From Spirosoma profusum (lineage in GTDB: Bacteria; Bacteroidota; Bacteroidia; Cytophagales; Spirosomataceae), in assembly GCF_014699005.1 (NCBI RefSeq), contig NZ_JACWZY010000001.1:594543-658542 (forward strand): 64,000 bases of DNA, read 5' to 3'. This document shows positions 35,047 to 44,217 of the stretch, one piece after another. Position numbers and translations under genes: made by a program. The notes below the pieces were generated by a model that did not search any database, was not told where the DNA came from, and saw only the letters and a program-made list of their open reading frames with translations. The first letter of the stretch is position 1, and every line of letters starts with the position of its first letter.

Positions 35047-35142
35047 TTGACGAAGGAAGCATCTTTACATTTCCTTGCAGACCCGTTTGGATACTTTAAG
35101 ATGCTTCGTGCCTGCTCCGGCGGCCCGGTCAGTATGACAAAA
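35047..35142. repeat. Decayed inverted repeat, GAAGGAAGCATCTT family, copy 2
   Basis: GACGAAGGAAGCATCTT at about 35049-35065 is matched by AAGATGCTTCGT at 35098-35109, then a GC-rich segment containing GGCCCGG and the outer remnant AGTATGACAAAAAA. It is related to the intact copies at 16420-16509 and 63807-63902 but is interrupted and mismatched. It fills the gap between the YfcE-like and acyl-CoA ligase genes. Confidence 0.65.
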
Positions 35143-35159
35143 AACTATAAATACAGGGC

Positions 35160-36851
35160 TCACGAAGCCAAAATTTGGTCTTTCATCTCGCTACGTATCC
35201 GTTTTTTGTCAATTTTCCCCACGCTGGTTTTCGGAATTTCAGATACGAACAGAATGTGATCGGGAACGTACCATTTGTGTAATTCTCCACGATCTACTTT
35301 GGCTTGAAGCCCAGCTTTGATACGTTCAGCGGTCAAATCGTAACCTGGTTTTAGGACAATAAGTGCATGCGGCCGCTCACCCCAACGGTCATCGGGTAAG
35401 CCTACTACGGCCGATTCTGCAACACCCTCAACCTGAGATAGCGTATCTTCCATGTCAAGCGATGAGACCCATTCTCCGCCGGTTTTAATAACATCTTTCG
35501 TACGGTCAGCAATGATAATCCAATTGTCGGGCGTAATACTTGCTACATCGCCAGTGTGCAGCCAGCCGCCTTTCCAGAGGGCAGCCCCGCGTTCAGGGTC
35601 GTTGTAATAACCTTGCGTAAGCCACGGACCGCGCGCTACAATCTCGCCAAGAGAGTGACCATCATGCGGCACGAAATTACCTTCGTCATCCATCAACCGC
35701 ATGTCGATAAATGGGCTGATACGTCCTGCTCGTGTCCGCAACTCTAGCTGCTCAGACATGGGTAATTGTCTCTCGGCTTCATTCAGGTAGCCAACTGCCA
35801 TGACTGGTGCTGTTTCGGACATACCGTAGCCAGCTAATACTGTAATACCCAGATCAATAGCCGCTTTAGCAAGCCCTTTTGTTAGGGCTGAGCCACCAAT
35901 CATTACTTTCCAGCGACTAAGTGGCTCTCGGAATTTCTGCGCTGCTGGGTTGCTGACCAGCATATTGAGAATTGTTGGTACGCAATGCGACAACGTAACA
36001 CCTTCTTTAATAAGCAGTTTTAGAAGTAGCTCCGGCTCGTAACGCCCCGGATAAACCTGCTTGGCCGACATCATAGTTGCCAGGAATGGGAAACCCCAGG
36101 CGTGTACGTGAAACATGGGTGTAATGGGCATATACACATCAGTTGACCCCTTGAAAGGCATCGCTTCGTACCCAATAATGTAGGTTAGCAAGCCCATGGT
36201 ATGCATAAATAACTCCCGATGCGAGAAATAAACCCCTTTCGGATTACCCGTGGTGCCGGTGGTATAGAACGTAGTGGCCCAAGTATTTTCGTCAAAATCC
36301 GGGAAGTCGTAGTCGGCAGAAGCAGGTTTGAGCAGGGCTTCATATTCACCCACAAATCCAGCCGGAATCTCACTCAACGTAGTGATTTCTTCTGTACCTG
36401 TGTAGACCTTATCGCTCAACACTACGTACGTATCGACGGTTGTCAACTGACTTTTTATGGCCGTCAGTATGGGTAAAAAATCTTCGTGAATCAGTACCAC
36501 TTTATCCTCGGCATGATTCATGGTAAATAAAATCTGCGTGGGCGAAAGCCTTACGTTGATGGTGTGCAGAATCGCCCCCAAGCTTGTCACTCCAAAAAAA
36601 CATTCCAGATAGCGGTGGCTATCCCAGTCCAGAACGGCCACCGTATCGCCGGGTTTTACGCCTAACTCGGTCAATACGTTCGCTAGTTTGCGGACGCGCT
36701 CGTTGAATTGAACGTAGTTGATTCGGAATAAATCGCGGTAAACAATTTCGCGTTGGGGTTCATACCGCAACGACTGCGCCAGCATAGATTTGATGATCAA
36801 AGGTGGCTCATTAGCCTCGGCTGTACGAGGAATTAATTTCGTCTGAATCAT
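35160..36851 (-). CDS. Long-chain fatty-acid--CoA ligase (AMP-binding)
   Basis: ANL-superfamily acyl-CoA ligase that activates fatty acids through acyl-AMP, probably feeding beta-oxidation. The 563-residue protein has the AMP-binding motif TFYTTGTTGNPKGV (about 193-206), the HVHAWGFPF segment, the adenylation core GYGMSETAPV, TGDVASI (about 429) and the C-terminal catalytic lysine in KTSVGKIDKK. Acyl chain specificity is not readable. The ATG at 36851 gives a standard N-terminus. Confidence 0.93.
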   Translation of the reverse strand: MIQTKLIPRTAEANEPPLIIKSMLAQSLRYEPQREIVYRDLFRINYVQFNERVRKLANVLTELGVKPGDTVAVLDWDSHRYLECFFGVTSLGAILHTINVRLSPTQILFTMNHAEDKVVLIHEDFLPILTAIKSQLTTVDTYVVLSDKVYTGTEEITTLSEIPAGFVGEYEALLKPASADYDFPDFDENTWATTFYTTGTTGNPKGVYFSHRELFMHTMGLLTYIIGYEAMPFKGSTDVYMPITPMFHVHAWGFPFLATMMSAKQVYPGRYEPELLLKLLIKEGVTLSHCVPTILNMLVSNPAAQKFREPLSRWKVMIGGSALTKGLAKAAIDLGITVLAGYGMSETAPVMAVGYLNEAERQLPMSEQLELRTRAGRISPFIDMRLMDDEGNFVPHDGHSLGEIVARGPWLTQGYYNDPERGAALWKGGWLHTGDVASITPDNWIIIADRTKDVIKTGGEWVSSLDMEDTLSQVEGVAESAVVGLPDDRWGERPHALIVLKPGYDLTAERIKAGLQAKVDRGELHKWYVPDHILFVSEIPKTSVGKIDKKRIRSEMKDQILAS

Positions 36852-36930
36852 GAACGGTTAATGAGTTTAGTAGGAAAACGATGAAGTCGAAGGTAGTCGT
36901 GAACGATGGAAAGAAAAAATTGAATTCATA

Positions 36931-36964
36931 AAAAAGCCCGACCTTAGATAGACCAAAGTCGGGC
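36931..36964 (-). terminator. Rho-independent terminator after nupC
   Basis: On the reverse strand GCCCGACTTT pairs with AAGGTCGGGC and a T-run follows. It terminates nupC, whose stop is at 36991. Confidence 0.85.
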
Positions 36965-36990
36965 GACGTAGTATGGTTAACGGTGTTACG

Positions 36991-38232
36991 TTATAAAAGT
37001 AAACCCGCCAGTGTGGCTGACATATAACTAGCTAACGTACCACAAATCAGCGCTTTAAAGCCAAGCCTTGCTAAGTCGCTACGTCGATTTGGAGCTAATT
37101 CGCCAATGCCACCTACCTGAATAGCGATGGAACTGAAATTAGCGAAACCACATAGTGCGAAGCTGACGATGGCAATCGTCTTAGGGTCAAGCGTTGGTTT
37201 AACTTTGACGAGTTCGAGGTAAGCCACAAATTCGTTGACAACCATTTTGGTCCCCATGAGTGAACCCGCCGTCTGAATGTCCTTACCAGGAACGCCCATG
37301 GCCCATGCAAATAGTGAAAATACTTTACCCAACAGGAAGTTCAGACTCAGGTAATCTATACCAATAATGTAGAAGCCAACCCGAAATAAAATGCTGTCTA
37401 TCAGGGCTATTAAGGCAATAAAGCCGATCAACATGGCAATTACATTGAAACCGACTTTGAGTCCTTCGCTGGCTCCAGAGGCAATGGCATCGAGTAGATT
37501 AGCGTGAGCTTTCTTGATTTCTACTTTCACCGTTCCCTGCGTTTCCGAAGATTTCGTTTCTGGCATTACAATCTTGCTGATAACCAGGGCACCTGGTGCC
37601 GCCATAATACTAGCTGCGAGCAAATAAGGTGCAGGTACACCCAGCGAGATATAGACAGCCAGCACACCTCCAGCAATACAGGCAAAGGAACCCGTCATGC
37701 TAGCAAGTAGCTCTGAGTTGGTCATGCCGTTCAGGTAAGGCTTAATCATGATTTGCGCTTCTACCTGCCCCACAAACGTACTCGCTACGTTCGACAGTGC
37801 TTCTGCACCACTGACCCCCATAAGCCACTTCATGGCACGGGCCATCACAGCAACCACCCGTTGCATAATGCCCAAATGGTAGAAGATGTTTACCAGAACG
37901 GCGACAAAAATGATGGTTGGAATAACTTTGAAGAAGAAAATAAAATCGTTGCCGGGACCAAAGGCCTTCACCAGTATGTCGGTCCGAACTAAAGGAGAAA
38001 ACACAAATTCAGCTCCTTTATTCGCTTTCTGCAACAGCCGGTCAACGTAGTAACCTAGCCCTTGAAAAAGTTGTTGACCAATGTCCGTTTTTAAAACAAA
38101 TAAGGCTAGGCCAAATTGGAGGGCTAATCCGACACCAACCGTGCGGTAATTGATGGCTTTTCGATTATCAGAGAGGGCATAGGCGATACCCAGAATTAAA
38201 ACAATGCCAATCAATCCAGTAAATCGTTCCAT
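36991..38232 (-). CDS. nupC: Concentrative nucleoside transporter, NupC family
   Basis: CNT-family inner-membrane symporter that imports nucleosides with H+ or Na+. The 413 residues contain about ten hydrophobic segments, the family GxGxxY-like NYRTVGVGLALQFGLALFVL start, EALSNVASTFVGQVEAQIMIKPY, MTGSFACIAGGVLAVYISLG, and the C-terminal CGFANFSSIAIQVGGIGELAP. It is monocistronic, ended by a terminator, and preceded by a hairpin at 38295-38339. Confidence 0.94.
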   Translation of the reverse strand: MERFTGLIGIVLILGIAYALSDNRKAINYRTVGVGLALQFGLALFVLKTDIGQQLFQGLGYYVDRLLQKANKGAEFVFSPLVRTDILVKAFGPGNDFIFFFKVIPTIIFVAVLVNIFYHLGIMQRVVAVMARAMKWLMGVSGAEALSNVASTFVGQVEAQIMIKPYLNGMTNSELLASMTGSFACIAGGVLAVYISLGVPAPYLLAASIMAAPGALVISKIVMPETKSSETQGTVKVEIKKAHANLLDAIASGASEGLKVGFNVIAMLIGFIALIALIDSILFRVGFYIIGIDYLSLNFLLGKVFSLFAWAMGVPGKDIQTAGSLMGTKMVVNEFVAYLELVKVKPTLDPKTIAIVSFALCGFANFSSIAIQVGGIGELAPNRRSDLARLGFKALICGTLASYMSATLAGLLL

Positions 38233-38294
38233 TCAGTACAAGTAGAAGAGACAGTTAGATTGGCTAAGATACAAAAAGAGCCTATAGTAAATGC

Positions 38295-38339
38295 AAACAG
38301 GATAATCTGGCAAATAATGTTCGCCAAATTATCCTGTTT
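38295..38339 (-). terminator. Stem-loop between nupC and the Uma2 gene
   Basis: Arms 38295-38311 and 38323-38339 pair over 17 bases with one mismatch and an 11-base loop. It follows the Uma2 stop codon (38353) on the reverse strand, but no strong T-run is present, so terminator activity is only probable. Confidence 0.55.
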
Positions 38340-38352
38340 ATGTAAGTATATG

Positions 38353-38931
38353 TTATGCGATAAGCAGTGCTACGTCTAGCGAAAAACCAGGTAATACGTC
38401 TTCACCATCTAAGACTCCCAAACCAGTAATCTCCTCTCTGGGCTGGTTGGATCGGTAAACGTAGGTTGTCTGGTTGGCTAAATCAATTAACCAGCCTAAT
38501 CGACAGCCGTTGTTTATCCAGTCGTCCATTTTCTCGAAACAGTCTTTAGGTCGGTCTGACGGCGAACGCAGCTCAAGTACAAAATCAGGGCATAAGTGTA
38601 AAATTTTTCGGCGCTCATCACTTGTCAGCGCATCCCAACGGCTCTGGGAAATGGCAGCCACATCGGGCGACATAATAGACGTATCGGCCAGCCGAAATGC
38701 CGTTGAAGAATCAAAAAACTTACCAAACTTGGCTTGACGATTCCAGAAACCAAATCTGGCTGCAATCTCAAAGTTGTAATTCCCTGTTTCGCCATCTGAG
38801 TTTGCCATAAATATTACGTCGCCATTCTTCCGACGCTCGAACTTGAGGTCTGAGTTACTCTGGCAAAAGCGCATGAACTTGTCATCGTTCATTCGTAAAT
38901 CTGCTGGCAAACGTACCCGTATTGATTCCAT
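38353..38931 (-). CDS. Uma2 family (DUF820) putative endonuclease
   Basis: A 192-residue member of the Uma2/DUF820 family with a PD-(D/E)xK restriction-endonuclease-like fold. The family residues are visible as SPDVAAIS (about 93), CPDFVLELRSPSD (about 118-130) and MDDWINNGCRLGWLIDL (about 139), the usual spacing. No biological role is established for the family, which is abundant in cyanobacteria and Bacteroidota and often scattered as accessory genes. It is 17 bases from the ppk1 stop and may be a read-through neighbour rather than functionally related. Confidence 0.88.
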   Translation of the reverse strand: MESIRVRLPADLRMNDDKFMRFCQSNSDLKFERRKNGDVIFMANSDGETGNYNFEIAARFGFWNRQAKFGKFFDSSTAFRLADTSIMSPDVAAISQSRWDALTSDERRKILHLCPDFVLELRSPSDRPKDCFEKMDDWINNGCRLGWLIDLANQTTYVYRSNQPREEITGLGVLDGEDVLPGFSLDVALLIA

Positions 38932-38948
38932 ATGACTAATGGTAATTA

Positions 38949-41285
38949 CTAAATATCAGCGATGGCCCGCTCGGCTCCTTCCTGATATTCCTCTTCAAGT
39001 TTAGCTACTTCGGCTGGTTTTATTTCGGTATCAAATAAACGGGTTGCTAAAGCTTCTTTTTCAGTCACCTCAAAAAATTGCTTATGTATGTTGAACGGAT
39101 GTCCACCTTCTGGTACGTCGCATTTCTTGAAATTGCCGTCTTCCTCCAGTTCATAAGCGTTCACATTGTCGCGGAGGTTATAACTCAGAATCAACGTCGC
39201 TAATTGCTTCACCCGCGCATCAGCGAAGTAAAACAGCGATTCGATACGTCGGTCGAAACTACGTACCATTACGTCGGCGCTGCCTCCATATACTTTGGGA
39301 TCTCCGTTATTGTGAAAATAATAAATTCGGGTGTGCTCCAGAAAATCACCGACAATGGAACGTACCGTAATATTTTCGCTTAAACCCGCCCGATGCGGAC
39401 GTAGACAGCAGATGCTACGTACTATCAGTCGAATAGGAACGCCCGCCTGCGAAGCTTTGTATAGCTCGTCAATTACCTGCTTGTCTTCCAGCGAGTTAAC
39501 TTTGAAACATATTCCACTGGGCAAACCTCGCCGGGCGTTATCAGCTTCGCAACGTATCAGGCGGAGAAGCTGCTCACGCATGTCGCGTGGAGCCGTAATC
39601 AGGTATTGGTATTCGTTGGGGACAGAATGGCCGGTTATTACGTTGAAAAACTCAGAAATGTCGTGGGTATACGTCTCGTTGGTGGTCAGTAAGCCAACAT
39701 CTGTATATAATTTCGACGTGTCTTCGTTATAGTTACCCGTTGCCATGTGGGCGTAACGTACTACGCGATTACCTTCCGTTCTGACAACGAGCAGGAGCTT
39801 GGTATGGGTTTTAAACCGGCTAATGCCGTAAATAACAAAGCAACCAGCCTTTTGCAGGCGCTGCGCTTCCCGAATGTTGTTCTCTTCATCGAACCGGGCT
39901 TTCACTTCAAACAGCACTGATACGTGTTTCCCGTTCTCGGCGGCTTTCAGTAAGGCTTCGGTGATACGTGATCGTTTGGCCAGTCGATAGAGGGTAATTT
40001 TAATGGCTAATACGTTCGGATCTTCGGCAGCCTGTTCGAGCAGTTGAAGAACGGGCTCGAAATTATTGTAGGGATGATGGAGAAGTAAATCCCGTTGTTT
40101 GATAAGCTCAAAAATGTCGTCGTTCTTGTCACGTCCAAGCCCTATAGGAGCAACCGGAGCGTGGGTGATCGGCATGTCATCTTTAAATTCCGGATGACCA
40201 ATGATTTGCCAGAAAGCCGAAAAATCGAGTAGCGTTTGCGACTCGAAAATGTTTAAATCATCAATCTCCCAGCGTTTTTTGAGGAGATTGATCATCCAGG
40301 GCGATGGTTCTTCACTGTTATCCTCCGTTTCGATTTCAACCCGAGTTACCCGCCCAAGGCGCCGGTTTTTAATTTTCTGCCGGACTTCGTCAATGAAATC
40401 TACTTCATCGTCTTCATCTTCGTCGAGCGTGAAATCGCCGTTACGTGTAATTCGAAATAGGCTAACCGACATAATTTCGACGTTACGGTACAGTTTTTTA
40501 ATGTGATGCCGAATAATTTCCTCAATCGGCACAAACGCGATGAGATTATCACGTTCGAATGTGAAAAAGCGAGGAAGGTTGGCCGGAATCTGCACGAACG
40601 AAAGCCGCTGGCGATCTTCTTCGTCTTCTATGCGTGAATTGTGCGAATTAGCAATTTCCGGATTCTGCGTAACGACGCCGAAAATAAGCACCTTTGCCAA
40701 CAACACCGGAAAGGTATGGGTATAGTCATACAACATTGGTGTTAACGTTGGGTAGATTGTCCGGTCAAAATAGTTAGTGGCTTCGGCTTGCTCTTCCTTG
40801 GTCAGTTCATCATAGCCTGTCAATTGAAGACCATTTTCAGCGAAAAGAGGTAACAACTCTTCCACAAAAACGGCTTGCTGATCTTCCGAGAATTGATGTG
40901 CGGCCGTATATAAAGCCTTCCGGAACGGAACTTCACGCAAACCCGAATAATCGATACGTTGCTTATGGTAGTCGAGGTAGTTGTATAAACTCCCGACACG
41001 AATCATAAAAAACTCGTCGAGATTGGAAGCAGAAATGGCCAGAAATTTGAGCCTCTCCATCAACGTCCGATTTATACTACGTGCCTGGTCCAGTACACGT
41101 TCGTTAAATTTTAACCAGCTTAAATCGCGGCTCAGATAATCACTCTGATCAATAACGCTGCTAACTTTTTCACTAACCTTTGCCATTTTATCTAGTGCCG
41201 GATTAGAAGTACTCGCTCGGCGATTGGTGAACCGGGAAACGAAATTGCTCAATAATGCGCGGTTGGGTTTAAAGGAATAACGCAT
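38949..41285 (-). CDS. ppk1: Polyphosphate kinase 1
   Basis: PPK1 makes inorganic polyphosphate from ATP by autophosphorylation on a histidine. The 778-residue protein has the N-terminal LSRDLSWLKFNERVLDQA and SASNLDEFFMIRVG, the SVLFEVKARFDEENNI motif, and the phosphohistidine region YAHMATGNYNEDT. The C-terminal domain has GGSADVMVRSFDRRIE. The first 33 residues before KVSEKVSS are basic and unlike the family core, so a start at the internal Met (about residue 34) is possible. Confidence 0.95.
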   Translation of the reverse strand: MRYSFKPNRALLSNFVSRFTNRRASTSNPALDKMAKVSEKVSSVIDQSDYLSRDLSWLKFNERVLDQARSINRTLMERLKFLAISASNLDEFFMIRVGSLYNYLDYHKQRIDYSGLREVPFRKALYTAAHQFSEDQQAVFVEELLPLFAENGLQLTGYDELTKEEQAEATNYFDRTIYPTLTPMLYDYTHTFPVLLAKVLIFGVVTQNPEIANSHNSRIEDEEDRQRLSFVQIPANLPRFFTFERDNLIAFVPIEEIIRHHIKKLYRNVEIMSVSLFRITRNGDFTLDEDEDDEVDFIDEVRQKIKNRRLGRVTRVEIETEDNSEEPSPWMINLLKKRWEIDDLNIFESQTLLDFSAFWQIIGHPEFKDDMPITHAPVAPIGLGRDKNDDIFELIKQRDLLLHHPYNNFEPVLQLLEQAAEDPNVLAIKITLYRLAKRSRITEALLKAAENGKHVSVLFEVKARFDEENNIREAQRLQKAGCFVIYGISRFKTHTKLLLVVRTEGNRVVRYAHMATGNYNEDTSKLYTDVGLLTTNETYTHDISEFFNVITGHSVPNEYQYLITAPRDMREQLLRLIRCEADNARRGLPSGICFKVNSLEDKQVIDELYKASQAGVPIRLIVRSICCLRPHRAGLSENITVRSIVGDFLEHTRIYYFHNNGDPKVYGGSADVMVRSFDRRIESLFYFADARVKQLATLILSYNLRDNVNAYELEEDGNFKKCDVPEGGHPFNIHKQFFEVTEKEALATRLFDTEIKPAEVAKLEEEYQEGAERAIADI

Positions 41286-41312
41286 AGTCGATTCAAAACT
41301 TTGAAATAAAAC

Positions 41313-41339
41313 AAAAAAGCGGGCTTTTCGGCCCGCTTT
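41313..41339 (-). terminator. Rho-independent terminator after gyrB
   Basis: On the reverse strand AAAGCGGGC pairs with GCCCGCTTT around a 6-base loop, then a T-run. It lies just after the gyrB stop codon (41354). Confidence 0.9.
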
Positions 41340-41353
41340 ATATTATCATTCGG

Positions 41354-43354
41354 TTAAACATCCACCCGGGCGTATTTGGCGTTTCGCTCGATGAAGTCGC
41401 GTCGGGGGGCGACCTCATCACCCATCAGTGTGGAGAAGACGTGGTCGGCATCGGCGGCCGACTCTACCGTCACTATTTTCAAGCTTCGTGTGTCGGGATT
41501 CATGGTCGTGCTCCAGAGTTGCTCGGCGTTCATTTCACCCAGTCCTTTGTAGCGCTGTACGCCCACGTTTTCTTCCTTACCACTACCTGCTAGCTCTTTC
41601 ACGGCGGCTTCTCGTTGCGTTTCCGTCCAGCAGTAACGCTCCTCTTTCCCTTTCTTCACCAGATAAAGCGGGGGCTGCGCAATGTAAATATACCCGTTAT
41701 CGATCAGGGCTTTCATGTTGCGGTAGAACAGCGTCAGAATCAGCGTACGGATGTGGCTTCCATCTACGTCAGCATCGGTCATGATGATGATTTTATGGTA
41801 ACGAAGCTTTTCCAGATTCATTACCGTTTCATCATCTTTCTTTTCCAGCCGCACACCTAGCGCCGTCCAGATATTCTTAATCTCTTCGTTTTCGTAAATC
41901 TTGTGTTCCAGCGCTTTTTCTACGTTCAGGATTTTACCACGTAGCGGCAAAATGGCCTGATATGCCCGGTTGCGGCCCTGCTTGGCTGTACCGCCAGCCG
42001 AGTCACCCTCAACTAGATAGAGTTCGCATTTTTCAGGATCGGTATCGGAGCAGTCGGCCAGTTTGCCGGGCAAGCCCATACCACCCATAAAATCCTTACG
42101 GTCGGCCATGATACGTTTGTAGGCCTGCTCGGCGGCAATACGTGCCTGTGCCGACACCAAAACCTTCTTAACGATACCCTGGGCCGTTTTTGGGTTTTCT
42201 TCCAGCCAGGTTTCGAGTAAATCGGCCATGGTCTGGCTCACAGCGCTCACTACGTCCTGGTTTCCCAATTTGGTTTTAGTCTGGCCTTCAAACTGCGGCT
42301 CCTGGACTTTTACTGAAATTACAGCCGTTAGCCCTTTGCGGAAGTCTTCGCCGGTAAACGTAAGCTTGCCGAGGTTTTTAAACTTTTCAGCGTTTTTATC
42401 GGCATAGTTCTTTAGCACACGGGTCAACGCCGACCGGAAGCCTTGTACGTGCGTACCACCTTCGTGTGTGTTGATATTGTTTACATACGACAGTACGTTC
42501 TCACCGGCTTCGTAATTATACACCAGGGCTACCTGAACAGGCGTGCTGCCTTTGTTACTTTCCATGTAGACCGGTTGCATGCCATCGAGAGAGGGCCGGG
42601 TTTCATCCAGATATCTGACGAACTCAACCAGCCCACCCTGCGAATAGAAGTCAGTGTGGTTAATGGGTTCACCTTTCTCGTCAAGCTCGCGCATGTCCTT
42701 CAGGAAAATGCGGATGCCTTTGTTCAGGTAAGCCAGCTCACGTAGCCGACCTGCTACGGTATCGTACCGGAAAACGGTTTCGGTGAAGATGCTGCCGTCT
42801 GGTTTGAAACGCGTGATGGTACCGGTATCTTCGGCATCGCCAACCACACGTACGTCGTATTGGGGAACGCCGATTTTATATTCCTGCTCAAATACTTTGC
42901 CTTCGCGGTGTACCTCCACGCGCACATCAGTCGAGAGCGCATTTACGCAGGAAACGCCCACGCCGTGCAAACCGCCCGATACTTTATAGGTGTCTTTGTC
43001 GAACTTACCGCCGGCGTGCAGCACCGTCATTGCAATTTCGAGCGCTGATTTGCCCGTTTTCGTATTTATACCCGTCGGAATTCCCCGACCGTTGTCCTGT
43101 ACGGTAATGGAATTATCGGGATTTATTGTTACGTGAATCGTATCGCAGTAGCCCGCCAGCGCTTCGTCGATTGAGTTATCGACGACTTCCCAAATCAGAT
43201 GGTGCAGGCCTTTAACGCCAACGTCGCCGATATACATGGCTGGGCGTTTGCGGACAGCTTCCAGACCTTCTAAAACGGTGATGCTATCAGCTCCATAGTC
43301 CTTAGTAGTTGTTGTATCAACGAGGTCGTCTGCTTCAATCAATTCGTTGGTCAT
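41354..43354 (-). CDS. gyrB: DNA gyrase subunit B
   Basis: ATPase subunit of the type IIA topoisomerase that introduces negative supercoils. The 666-residue product carries the GHKL ATPase motifs LEAVRKRPAMYIGD, EVVDNSIDEALAGYCD, DNGRGIP and GGLHGVGVS, then the TOPRIM motifs LVEGDSAGG (about 448) and MTDADVDGSHIRTL, and the C-terminal GEMNAEQLWSTTM. It lacks the long insertion of gamma-proteobacterial GyrB. ParE is the alternative, but the overall pattern fits GyrB. Confidence 0.95.
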   Translation of the reverse strand: MTNELIEADDLVDTTTTKDYGADSITVLEGLEAVRKRPAMYIGDVGVKGLHHLIWEVVDNSIDEALAGYCDTIHVTINPDNSITVQDNGRGIPTGINTKTGKSALEIAMTVLHAGGKFDKDTYKVSGGLHGVGVSCVNALSTDVRVEVHREGKVFEQEYKIGVPQYDVRVVGDAEDTGTITRFKPDGSIFTETVFRYDTVAGRLRELAYLNKGIRIFLKDMRELDEKGEPINHTDFYSQGGLVEFVRYLDETRPSLDGMQPVYMESNKGSTPVQVALVYNYEAGENVLSYVNNINTHEGGTHVQGFRSALTRVLKNYADKNAEKFKNLGKLTFTGEDFRKGLTAVISVKVQEPQFEGQTKTKLGNQDVVSAVSQTMADLLETWLEENPKTAQGIVKKVLVSAQARIAAEQAYKRIMADRKDFMGGMGLPGKLADCSDTDPEKCELYLVEGDSAGGTAKQGRNRAYQAILPLRGKILNVEKALEHKIYENEEIKNIWTALGVRLEKKDDETVMNLEKLRYHKIIIMTDADVDGSHIRTLILTLFYRNMKALIDNGYIYIAQPPLYLVKKGKEERYCWTETQREAAVKELAGSGKEENVGVQRYKGLGEMNAEQLWSTTMNPDTRSLKIVTVESAADADHVFSTLMGDEVAPRRDFIERNAKYARVDV

Positions 43355-43733
43355 GTCAGAATAAAAAAATGTCAGAAAAATTTTGCTTAGGGGTCAGTTA
43401 TAATGATTAACTGAATGGCCTATACAGATTGTAAAAATACAAAAAATAACTGTCTTTTCCTATCGTTTTCAGTAAGATTGTCTTAATATATAGGAAATTT
43501 CCCAAAAATCAATTTATGGGCTCCTGAATAGAATTTAAGGCCTTCAACGTCACTTTTCGTGTGCTTGCTTGGTCGTCGTACAGTTCTGAAATGAGGTTTT
43601 TTTTGGCGATTTTTTCGCAACTATTATTTCCCGAAAAAGTATTATTGAAAACGTTAAAAAAATAAACGCTGAATGCCCGGCATTCAGCGTTTAAAAAGCG
43701 CTTATATTAATCAAGTTGATCCCTATCAGTTAA
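43355..43733. other. Intergenic region upstream of gyrB
   Basis: The 379-base AT-rich gap probably contains the gyrB promoter, but no convincing -33/-7 pair was found on the reverse strand. The only clear element is the hairpin at 43663-43693. No small frame with coding character was seen. Confidence 0.6.
43663..43693 (-). terminator. Near loop-less palindromic terminator
   Basis: Arms 43663-43677 and 43679-43693 (TAAACGCTGAATGCC and its complement) are perfect and separated by a single base, with A-rich sequence on the left that reads as a T-run on the reverse strand. It follows the 43734-44150 gene. Confidence 0.85.
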
Positions 43734-44150
43734 TTAATCTTCGGGATACGGAATATAAATAAAACCTGCGAAATCGCCATGTATTACAAACAGACAGCAG
43801 TATTCATCCGGCTTATTATAGTTTTCTTTCCATAACTCCACGGACTCTGCACCTATCAGTCCACGCTGAATAAACTCATCCAGAAAAGATGCCCGATAAT
43901 TCCACTGATTATCAAGATCTTCTACGCCAATAAGGAGCTGCCCAACCGGTACATCGCGCCGGGACGTAACAAACACTGGGTATTCCGAAAAGCCTCGTTT
44001 TCGAATCTGATAAGATGCCTCCTTTAACTGGTCGGCCACTTTGACAAAATCGGACGAAACCGTTCCCATGAGTACCTTATTGACATCATAGGAGTTGGCG
44101 TCGTCGAGTAACGTATTTTCGTTGCTGTGATTAATCATAGGAAAAGTCAT
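43734..44150 (-). CDS. Small conserved-looking protein of unknown function
   Basis: I do not recognise this gene. It encodes an acidic soluble protein of 138 residues from ATG 44150 (a further ATG at 44138 and a TTG at 44171 are possible), with no signal peptide or membrane helix. It contains a helical region (MGTVSSDFVKVADQLKEASYQIRKRG), a beta-rich middle (YPVFVTSRRDVPVGQLLIG), an aromatic patch (LDNQWNYRASFLDEFI) and an aromatic acidic C-terminus (CCLFVIHGDFAGFIYIPYPED). It lies downstream of ald, separated by about 67 bases, with its own terminator. Codon use looks like its neighbours, so it is a real gene. Confidence 0.75.
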   Translation of the reverse strand: MTFPMINHSNENTLLDDANSYDVNKVLMGTVSSDFVKVADQLKEASYQIRKRGFSEYPVFVTSRRDVPVGQLLIGVEDLDNQWNYRASFLDEFIQRGLIGAESVELWKENYNKPDEYCCLFVIHGDFAGFIYIPYPED

Positions 44151-44217
44151 TAGTCGAGAACAGTCAGTCAATAGAAGAAATGATAACGACTATTAACTGA
44201 CGTCTTTCAACTTATTT

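Noticed and set aside
35160..36851. Non-ribosomal peptide or polyketide system suggested by the AMP-binding gene
   Set aside because: It is a stand-alone acyl-CoA ligase with no carrier or condensation domains nearby.
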